NCBI RefSeq assembly: GCF_020497125.1
Contig: NC_059082.1
Coordinates: 65,860,948-65,924,947 of the forward strand
Length of the DNA: 64,000 bases
Source of the DNA: Mauremys mutica
Taxonomy: Eukaryota > Chordata > Testudines > Geoemydidae
Direction: 5' to 3'
The first letter of the stretch is position 1. Each line of letters starts with the position of its first letter. The translations under genes were made by a program, and so were the position numbers. Below the pieces are notes generated by a model. It saw nothing but the letters and a program-made list of their open reading frames with translations, did no database searches and was not told where the DNA came from. Positions 55,389 through 64,000 of the stretch are shown here, piece by piece.

Positions 55389-58300
55389 GAGTCTGTAAGT
55401 AAAGATATTGGCTTTCTAGCAATAAGATTTAGTATCTATGTAAAACTAGATTAGAATTTGAGAGAGAAATTTAATACTGGATCAATAGTTTGAATAAAAA
55501 TCCATTGTATATTTAGATTTATAAATCCCTTCTGCAATGTAGGCAAATGCTTACTTGGCTCTTGCAGGAGGAAAATAGTAAATACACACTTCCTGAAATT
55601 CACCAGTGAAATTGAAAGCTATAAGGATCAGGCACTATATGTAATCTTAAACCACACTTGCACTCTACATTTACAAACAATAAAAAGCATGATGTACAAT
55701 GGGATTATTGCCAAAGCATTTAACAGGCAGAGGATTAAACACTATTCATGTTTTGAATCAGAGTAATTAGCACATTTTCTAGATGAGAACAACTCAGAGA
55801 AGGTTAACATTACTCAGGGGCACGTGCGCGCGCGCGCGCGCACACACACACACACACCCCAAACAGCAGCTCAATGATAAAAGATAATGAAAGTTACTTT
55901 ATATCATTTAGGTGGTGCATCTTTCTGGATTATTGCCTAGCACAGGCACTGGCAGAAGTCCATTTAAAAAATACTTGTAGCAGCACCACAGGTTTGCAAA
56001 GTTATTTGATATTGAAGTCAGATAGCAAGAGGGGAAACAAGCTGGGAGAAACAGAAAAACTGGAAATAAAAAAATCAATTCCAGGTATCAAAGTCATTTC
56101 AAGAATTCTACCCTCACTTTTTGTCTCTGAATTCAGTGCAAGCTTCTTTCTCTCAATGGCAACTGGACAGTCAGAAACCCATTTAACAAGTTATTTAGGA
56201 AAATATTTGTTCTATTAACTGTATTTTTTAACATGGTACGTTACACTGACTATAGCCAATGTTTCTGAATAAAGCAAAATATAGGAGTCTGAGGACAGGA
56301 AACATTTTTATACTATAGTTAGTGCTCAGTGTAGTGTTTATATTTTTCGGGTTCTGTTAGGGCTGTAGTAGCTTCAAAGAGGGAAGAATTGGCACTGTCT
56401 TTGCAGGAGTCCCTGCTGTATTGTGTTTGTACACAGAGTACTCCTCATGCTGCCAGTGAGCACTAGCAAGCCCTGTGCAGTTGCAGTGAAGAAGAATCTT
56501 CTCCCCGTTCCTTCTTCTTATGCTTAGAAAACTCATAAGAAGGCCATTATATAGCCATACTCTTCAGTGCATCAAAAATATTTCCATTTCAAAATAACAA
56601 AATTTCCATTTGCAAAATATATGGAATGTATTTCAGAAGAATCCCACCGTGTGGCTAAGGTAAGCAATGAAAAGCATCACAGTGGCAATGTGTGGTGAAG
56701 TTTATGATTTTTGCACAAGAATTGATGTATTGCAGGGTGAAATATCTTGATATGGAATTCAGTAACCCTAACTGATTTGTACTTTTCATTTGTTAAAATT
56801 CAAGTGCATGGTGCAATGTTCCTTATGAATATTTGATTTTTATTAACAAAGACCATGTGTGGTACCCTAAAACTAGGAGAAAGAGGTCACAACTTGGGGA
56901 CTGTTTATGGTATACTTGTGTGTAGTTACTGTTTCTCAACAATATAAAAGTCAACTTCATCTAATGCCTTGCAGAAACAAACAGAAGTATGCCTATGTAT
57001 CCATGCATTCCTGATCTTCAACTTGTCCTTTGTAAATGACCATATTACTCCACTTCCATTAATCTTCATTTATCTTGACACAAATGCTAATGTCATGGTC
57101 AGCTATTTTGAAATGTCATACACTATATAGTTTGTTATCCATTTCCTGTACTAAGAATGACCATAAAGACTTGAATCTCTGAAAATAATTAAATTATCTG
57201 ACTCCACTTCTCAATGGAACCAAGTCTATTTCATAATTGTATACCAATATCTTAAACAAACAGTGAACTATTTTGCTATCTCCTTTACATGACTGATGAG
57301 ATTTAAATTGATCATATGATAGATGAGTATTCTAAAGACACTGAACCTTTAAAACTAAATTTTCTATGAGAAGTATAGACCATACATTACAAGGTATTTT
57401 CAATATCAGTCAACATTTCCTAGTGCTCATCCTATTTGAAGAAACCCTGCATACAGTCTTTATCTTCAGTGTCTTTCAGTGTCTTCCAGTTAACTGTATA
57501 AGATTTGTCAGCAAAACAACTGTTAGATTTTAGTTTTTCTCTTCGACGAATGAAAAGAACTGGTTGCTAACAGTGAAAAAAACTGTGTAGTAATGCAATC
57601 ATTCATTATAACAAGGACTGTACAACTTTGAAATGTCAAGACTTTCTCAATAAAGCATTTATTTTAAATAAATATAAATTCAAGTGGATTATAGTGCTCA
57701 GAAAAGGTGCCAGACTGACACCCAGAGAGACTTGTCTATTCATAATGAGATGTGGTACAGCACACACAGCAGTTCCCTCCTCGGCTCACAGACTACACGT
57801 CCAACCCTGTGCAGAAGAAGGAACTTTTAAGAATCACAACGTTTACCTTGTAAAATAAATCAGTACCAATAAATTATGTGAAAGGATGTGGAAATGCATG
57901 GTCTTTTGTATAAGAGGGAGACTACTGCAGAAATCACAAAGGGTTAAAATTGCGTAGATTCCCTCCAGGGGTTATATCTGCAGAAGCCCCCTCTACCTGC
58001 ATTCTGGCCCCCTCACCTCTAGAAACCCTGTGCACATCCAGCACAGTCCCAAATGAATTGTGCTGGCAGGGGTGGGGATGGTACATAGGTTTTATTGGTA
58101 CTTGTGGCTTAGGAAAGTGAGAAATTATCTATTTCATGACATTTACATTGCAGCCTTGTCCATCAGGGCTCCAACCAGTTGACACACACAGCAGTTCTTC
58201 CCCATATCAAGCCCCAAGGGAATAAAATGGTGGAAATGCAGCATGGCCTCCATCAGAAGTGATATCCCCAGGGCACAGCATCTCTCACTGGTGCAAGAAT

Positions 58301-58514
58301 CCGCAAATTGCATGTATGACATGTATGTAGGAAATGATTTTGTAATACTTGACTATCTTGTGCTTGATCCAAAAGCCACTGAAGCCAGTAGGAACCTTTC
58401 CCTTGTCTCCAGTGACTTTTAGTCAACAAATGTACACTAGAGAACAAATATAAACTAGAAATATTCATTGTGCTGACACTGTATACAATCAGTAGTGAAA
58501 GATTCAGACTCATA
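55389..58514. other. Non-coding, ~3 kb without clear gene
   Basis: AT-rich with the GC/CA tract at 55825-55856. The 114-codon frame at 55874-56218 has no recognisable domain. A weak palindrome (TTGATCCAAAAGCCACTGAA) starts near 58365. Confidence 0.45.
55825..55856. repeat. (GC)n(CA)n tract
   Basis: About eight GC dinucleotides run directly into about eight CA dinucleotides: an alternating purine-pyrimidine tract of 32 bp, the sequence type most prone to Z-DNA. Confidence 0.9.
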
Positions 58515-58522
58515 CAAGACTC

Positions 58523-58625
58523 TAGGGTGACCAGATAGCAAGTGTGAAAAATCGGGATGGGGGTGGGGGGTAATAGGCACCTATATAGGACTGTCCCTAT
58601 AAAATTGGGACATCTGGTCACTCTA
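58523..58625 (-). mobile_element. Short MITE, TAGGGTGACCAGA termini, copy 2
   Basis: TAGGGTGACCAGATAGC at the left and ACATCTGGTCACTCTA at the right, with a perfect 8-bp TSD CAAGACTC (58515-58522, 58626-58633). The inside (CAAGTGTGAAAAATCGGGAT, GGACTGTCCCTATAAAATTG) is the reverse complement of the copy at 43400-43523. 103 bp. Confidence 0.9.
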
Positions 58626-58633
58626 CAAGACTC

Positions 58634-61039
58634 AGCAGTTTCTAAACTCATTAATATTGGTGCAAGGAACAAGATGCTATACCTGAGACATATACATTTG
58701 GAAACACTCAGGAGAATTACATTACAGCTCCTGGAAATGTTGATAGCAAAGATATTTTGGGGAAAGTGTCATGACCCCAGGTGATATAGTTTAATTGAAG
58801 CTACTCTACTGATAAAGCTTCATGGGATGCAAATTACAAGCCGCTATATTTCCAAACAATTAATAGGTTATACTGGACACTGCAGAGATTGCACAGAATT
58901 GGGTCATGGGTTAGTGAACATGTGTAGAGAAGTGCTTTAGGGAATTGGTTGGGTTGTTAAGACATATTGCCCAAGTACTAAAACATATTGGCATAAAATT
59001 AGGGACTATTTACAATAAAAACTAAACAGATTATACTAATGGATCCAACTCCATTTATTCTAAATGTTCTTTCAACAGTGAAAGGGCTGCAAAAACATTA
59101 TACATTCTGGATGAGATCAGCAAGATCAGTGAGGAAAAGGGTAATGTATAGACTGAAAAGAATAAAAAAGATCAAACAAGACATAGCAAGTCCGCAAGAA
59201 TTTAGATACTGGATACTGGATGCACAACAGTGAGTCACCAGTAGTATTAGAGTGGGTTAGAGAGTTAGCGGATGATGTCTCATACGCAAGTTCAATATAT
59301 AAAATATAAAGTAATTTGTCATGTTATCAGTGTGTGAACAAACACCTTCTTGGACATTTTTATTGATATGTGAGCTTGTGTTGATCCAAAACTAAACTAA
59401 ATAATATAAGAAAAATGAAGAACCACTGTTAGTATATTGGTTTAGCCTGATAAATCTATAATACCATATATATATAGGGCTCAATCCTCTGCTGTACTGA
59501 ATAAGCACTGAACTGAACTGAAAAAGGAGCCATTTGTGACTCCATGATCATGAGGCTAGTTCTACACCATTCTCAGCCCCAATGTACTTTACAGCAGCCC
59601 CAGGGCTGCATACGCTGCGCCAGGTATCTATGGCCCCAAGGAGCCAATACTCTAGCTGGGGATTGCTGGAGTGTAGTGGTGCTCCAGCCATGCCCCTGCA
59701 CTCCCCAGCCCCTTAACACCAGGGACATCCATGTTGGCTGTATGCTACCAAGTGATTTCTCTAGGCCAGGTGAATCCCTAGCTGGCCAGTAACACCAGCT
59801 TTCTGGCCTCTCTTCACCACCAAAATGGTGCAATAGGACTGAAGAGGCTCTGAGGATCTGCCCCAGAGTTTGTAGGTGGAGTGTTATAAAATATTGGTAA
59901 GTTTCATATTCAAGACAAAAATCAAAATATTGTGGGCTGAAGTAAGGAGGATGGTGTGTGTGAGAGAAAGAGAGTTTTGGGGATGGGTGAATTATTCATG
60001 AATGTTAACGCCAAAAGTGTCGTACCAGACATCCCAAATGAATGTCAATAAAACTTTGTACCACTATCATGTATTCTGTATTTGCTACAGAAAAACTATT
60101 TTAGGAATGTTTTTAAGAGTTTTAACAATTTTATTAGAAATATAATTTGTATCTACCAACTTGTAAAACCAGGTGTTTAATTACCATAAGTCTAAATATA
60201 TGGTGATCAGAGGAGCCATGGAAACTGTTGAAATAGTCTTCTACACATAAAAATCCCAATTTTAAAGTGTGATATCTTGTGGGCTTGTTGGGCTAAAAGT
60301 AAATGCTGCCTGAAGCAGCTCTAGGATTTGGAATGTTGGAATAAATCCCAGGGAATTGGATTAGTGAGCAAAAGGCAGGTGAGGCTGTCAGTGGTGCATA
60401 AATGTATTCATGAAATGAATTTGCCACATGGATATCACTCTCATGTATGTGATATCTGTATATGTTTGCATATAAAAAAGCAGTTGAAAGGAGCCCTAAC
60501 TCTTCTAATTAATTCTTTGGCCTGCCTACTGAAACTTCCAAATGAGCATCTGGGCGGGGAGGGAGGAGGACAGAGAAGAATTAGTGATGTAAACATTTGT
60601 CCAGTAGGTTCTGGATGGATTCTACCAACTTCTTACACTTAGGCCATTGAACAGCAAGCAAATGCTACTATCTCTCTCTCTCCTGCACATGTGCAGAGTC
60701 TGTTTGTTCCTCTCAAATAGTTGTTTGTCCTACTAGCTTAAGGAGAAAATTATAATTAATATGAAAACAATATCTTAAAATAAATCATCATCTCTAGTAC
60801 TATTTCTGTTCTCTTTTTGCTTGATATCAATTAGGGGTTAACAGAACACTTACATAACGGAACACATAAGCACATTTACACTGCTGAATTACATTAAGAT
60901 ATGGTACCAAAACAAATTCCAGATAAAATAACAATTATAGATTGTCATTAATATTCCATAATTTGCCCCTTAAACACAACCCAGGCTGCAGTAGAAGATG
61001 AGCTGTTTGACTTCTCAATTCATGAGCTGAATACAGGAA
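58634..61039. other. Non-coding, nothing firmly identified
   Basis: AT-rich; 59540-59880 is more GC-rich and could be an old repeat. Frames at 59039, 59544, 59573 and 60328 show no domains. Confidence 0.45.
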
Positions 61040-61125
61040 CTACTGAGTGAAATTATGTGGCCTGTGCTGTTCAGGAGGTCATACTAGATAATCACAGTGG
61101 CCCCTTTTTGGCCTCTCTGAAATCT
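61040..61125 (+). mobile_element. CR1 3' end fragment
   Basis: AAATTATGTGGCCTGTGCTG, TTCAGGAGGTCATACTAGAT, CACAGTGGCCCCTTTTTGGC in the order of the copy at 62470-62566. Confidence 0.7.
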
Positions 61126-61549
61126 AAGCACAGGGCCTGTGCTCCTTCTCTGCAAAGCTCAGGGGCTTGGGAGGGATGGGAGCTGACCAATGTGTGTATA
61201 TTGCTTGTGATCCACAACCACATACACTCATTGTTTTATGCCCCACAGTGAGAGCATGGACATATGCCACAAGCTATCATAGGATTCGGTCTCTGATAAT
61301 CATCTGGTTAATGAAATGATGTCACCTAAAATTAATCCAATCAGCAAACAGAATCTTCTCAACACTAATATGCCCCAGAATATTCCCTTCACGATAATGT
61401 TGCAAGTTAGCAAGACACTTATTTTCATGCCCTAGAACGTATCCATATTCATAAATTGAAAGATGGGACTCCAGATCTGCCGATAAACACTCCCCATTTT
61501 TGTTTTGCAAATCTAGCTAGTAAAAACAGCAGGGCTCTCATAATCTATA
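61126..61549. other. Non-coding, nothing identified
   Basis: No exon or repeat recognised. Confidence 0.45.
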
Positions 61550-61770
61550 TGGACAAATATCCCTGATATCATTAAAACCCTGAGATGGCCAGCTTCTCTC
61601 TGGATTATTTAATACTTTAACCAAAGAACTGGCAGCTGGTAACAGACATGTTAACACTGGTTACTAACTGGTAATTAGTTTGTTATTCACTACAAACCAT
61701 TGCTAGATTTAAACCAGAGACCTAGATGTTAAAAGGTCTGTATGCCATTACCAATCTCCTGAGCTATCCA
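61550..61770 (-). mobile_element. tRNA-derived SINE relic
   Basis: On the minus strand, a tRNA-like head (61702-61770) starts TGGATAGCTCAGGAGATTGG, matching a pol III A box, and is followed about 40 bases on by GGTTTAAATC, matching a B box (GGTTCGANTC). The body downstream ends in AT-rich sequence without a clear tail. It is a SINE head and not a functional tRNA gene, as the stems are degraded. Confidence 0.55.
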
Positions 61771-62469
61771 GTCCTTCAGGACTTCTTTTCTTAAGGAATT
61801 ACAATTTCTTTGTTTCACTTTCCTCTGTCCATGTCAATAAAAGATTTTTTTTTCATTCTTATCCTCCTATGTTTTGTGCATGCTGAGTTTACAAAATGTC
61901 ATTGCTAACCTAAGCTATTTTCTTTAGTGAACAGCATAAAATTGAATTAATTAGCCTGGATGCTCATTTTATACACTTTAATATTTTATTACTCGTGTTC
62001 GAATCATTTTGCCATTAGAAATTCCCAACTTACTTGTCTCCCTCCCCCACAGAAATGAACTTCTAATTAGTACCAATTTCTTAACAATTTTTCAAGTGTT
62101 TATTTTAATAACTATGTTACCTTGAACTGCATGGAAATTGGAAACTACCCTCCATCCAGAGTCTATATTCCAGGCAGGCTGCCACTATTTTTAAGACTTC
62201 TAAAAATCTCTGAGGTTTTGCTCTGCATTTCCCAGTCTCCAGTATTTTATATTCCCATGTTTTTTGTTCTTAAAAATCATGTTACTTAGATGCTAAAGTA
62301 CCTGAGGTTTGTAATAATGTTTATATAAGTAATATAGTAGATTTTTAGAAGCATCTTTGGTTTATGAAAAGGGTTACTCATCTGTAAAACAATGATATCA
62401 TTGATAATATTATGCATAATGTGATATTATTCTGTGGCATCTCAAGCATCTTGCTTGCTTAAGGAGTGG
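61771..62469. other. Non-coding, nothing identified
   Basis: AT-rich; no gene or repeat recognised. Confidence 0.45.
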
Positions 62470-62566
62470 GTGGATCGGCTTATGTGGCCTGCATCTTGCA
62501 GGAGGTCAGACTAGATGATCATAATGGTCCCTTCGGATCTTGAATTCTATGATTCTATGATTCTAT
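62470..62566 (+). mobile_element. CR1 3' end with octamer tail
   Basis: TTATGTGGCCTGCATCTTGC, GGAGGTCAGACTAGATGATC, ATAATGGTCCCTTCGGATCT and then nearly three ATTCTATG repeats, the CR1 tail. Confidence 0.85.
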
Positions 62567-62584
62567 CTTTATTTAATATATAAT

Positions 62585-62653
62585 GGGGCTGATCGAAAGC
62601 CTACTACAATCCATGGAAGTCTATCTTTTAACTTATATGCTTTGGATCAGGCC
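62585..62653. repeat. Short palindromic repeat
   Basis: GGGCTGATCGAAAGCCTACT is mirrored by ATGCTTTGGATCAGGCCC around CCATGGAAGTC. Same class as 151-216. Confidence 0.55.
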
Positions 62654-62661
62654 CAATATGG

Positions 62662-63012
62662 TGAACATAAGAACGGCCATTCTGGGTCAGACCAAAGGTC
62701 CATCTAACCCAGTATCCTGTCTTTCGACAGTGACTAATGCCAAGTGCCCCAGAGGGAATGAATAGAACAGTTAATCATCAAGTGATCCATCTCCTGTTGC
62801 CCATTCCCAGCTTCTGGCAAACAGAAGCTAGGAACACCAGCCCTGCCCATCCTGGCTAACAGCCATTGAGGGACCTATCATCCATGAATTTATCTAGTTC
62901 TTTTTTGAACCCTGTTCTAGTCTTGGCCTTCACAACATCCTCTGGCAAAGAGTTCCATAGGTTGACTATGTTGTGTGAAGAAATACTTCCTTTTGATTGT
63001 TTTAAAGCTGCT
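62662..63012 (-). mobile_element. CR1-like LINE fragment, inverted
   Basis: On the plus strand GAACATAAGAACGGCCATTC, GGTCAGACCAAAGGTCCATC, CCCAGTATCCTGTCTTTCGA, and GGCAAAGAGTTCCATAGGTT. Read on the minus strand the right part codes LWNSLPEDVVKAKT-like residues followed by FKKELDKF-like residues, as at the C-terminus of CR1-type ORF2 proteins, and the element ends in CTTATGTTC. The frames at 62583-63075 on the plus strand are artefacts. Confidence 0.75.
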
Positions 63013-64000
63013 GGTGGTGTGATTTTTTTTCACAGCAATATTTTGCTTGTGAGTCTACTAATTCCAGTGATTTAGGCATGAACTGTTTATCCATTCTAAA
63101 TGGCAGGATTTTGCCCAGTACAGTTCAACAGCTATTGCAACTGAAAAAGATTTTAAATAATGAGCAGAAAAGTCACTCTGCTGGTAGAATACATCAGTTA
63201 GTTCTCTATCTAAAGGCTAAATTTCCAAAGCACGGTGTAGTGAGTTCTCTGTATGACTCCCAGTGAATCATGTGACTATAGTCATGCATAATATTTTGAA
63301 AATGTTCTTCTAAGATGGCATGTTTGTTGCCATATTAATCAAAACGAATTCATTAATTAACAGTCTCTTGCTTCCTGAAGGCCCAGAGGGGCTAGGAGAG
63401 CTGTAGAGGCAGTGTATACAGCCTCCCAAGGGAAAACGATGTAAGTTGCTCTACAGTCACCCCTCTGACCGAGAGTCATTGCTGAAGGGATCAAGAGAAC
63501 ATTATATCCAATCCTAGAAGGGACTGAGATATGAGACCTTGGGGTGGTGAGGAAGTTAAAGAAGGTTAAAAAAATGTTTACTACAAAAACTATATCTGTT
63601 ACTCTTAGCCATGTAGTGTCAATATCAAGCCATTAGAAAGCCATAATACACAGCATTGACAATGATAAGAAACAGAAAAAAACATATTACCATTTCCTGT
63701 GGTACCTTTATAGACCATTATGATCGTGTCTTTTTAGTAGTTGGTTACGTTTTCTATGTCTCTACATGCATTTCTGCGTTTTCACTCACATCATTTTTTT
63801 AAAACTACTGAGGCATTGGGAGGTTTAAGAAAATTTGACTTCTGCTCTATGCCACAGAGCCTTAGAGAAATTTACATTTCAGTGATCACTTTCAGAAATT
63901 AATGTCAGGGCAAGTTTCATTTAATCTCTTTTGGCACAGTTTTCCTGGAATTCTTGTTCTTGTCACTGTCTATGGCATATCTTCACTAAAACTGTCACAC
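63013..64000. other. Non-coding, nothing identified
   Basis: AT-rich to the window end; no exon or repeat recognised. Confidence 0.45.

Noticed and set aside
61702..61770. Functional tRNA gene
   Set aside because: The A and B boxes are present but the acceptor and other stems do not pair well; a SINE head fits better.

Overview
This window looks like non-coding DNA from a vertebrate, most likely a turtle. It is AT-rich overall and has no operons, ribosome binding sites or dense coding. Its repeats are those of a non-mammalian amniote: CR1 LINEs ending in a short ATTCTATG-type tail, hAT and PIF/Harbinger miniature elements with intact target-site duplications (TSDs), Penelope-like retroelements with a GIY-YIG endonuclease, and tRNA-derived SINE relics. 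The turtle assignment rests on remembered repeat families, not on a search. I found no exon of a cellular protein gene that I can support. Every protein-like stretch I recognise is a broken transposon fragment.

Layout. 0-10 kb: an LTR-like unit (506-1005), a hAT MITE (1576-1872), an inverted CR1 piece (1893-2330), a palindromic hAT MITE (2959-3266), a large GC-rich MITE (6189-7203), then a long decayed CR1 (7730-9667) carrying a foreign insert. 10-20 kb: a 5'-truncated Harbinger transposon keeping the end of its nuclease gene (9725-11018), SINE relics, and two hAT elements side by side (17395-17799, 17883-18273). 20-33 kb: a second GC-rich hAT MITE (22817-23474), Penelope-like copy 1 (23972-24914), a GC-rich hAT MITE nested in a possible LTR (29889-30327), and an AGCGCT-rich hairpin MITE (31948-32233). 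33-45 kb: Penelope-like copy 2 (35881-37078), a 173-bp hairpin Penelope relic (40526-40698), nested MITE/LTR structures and the first copy of an LTR-like unit (41356-42113). 45-64 kb: more hAT and Harbinger MITEs, a 416-bp gapless inverted repeat at about 93% identity (52592-53007 and 54973-55388) enclosing a second copy of that LTR-like unit, a Z-DNA-prone GC/CA tract, and CR1 3' ends.

The parts do not work together as a pathway; they are independent insertions, often nested. The observations I rate highest are the 416-bp inverted repeat, the hammerhead-ribozyme-like motifs in every Penelope-like end with a shared inverted 5' architecture, and the sharing of one GC-rich cassette by two MITEs with different termini. 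Repeat boundaries with a quoted TSD are read to the base; others are approximate.
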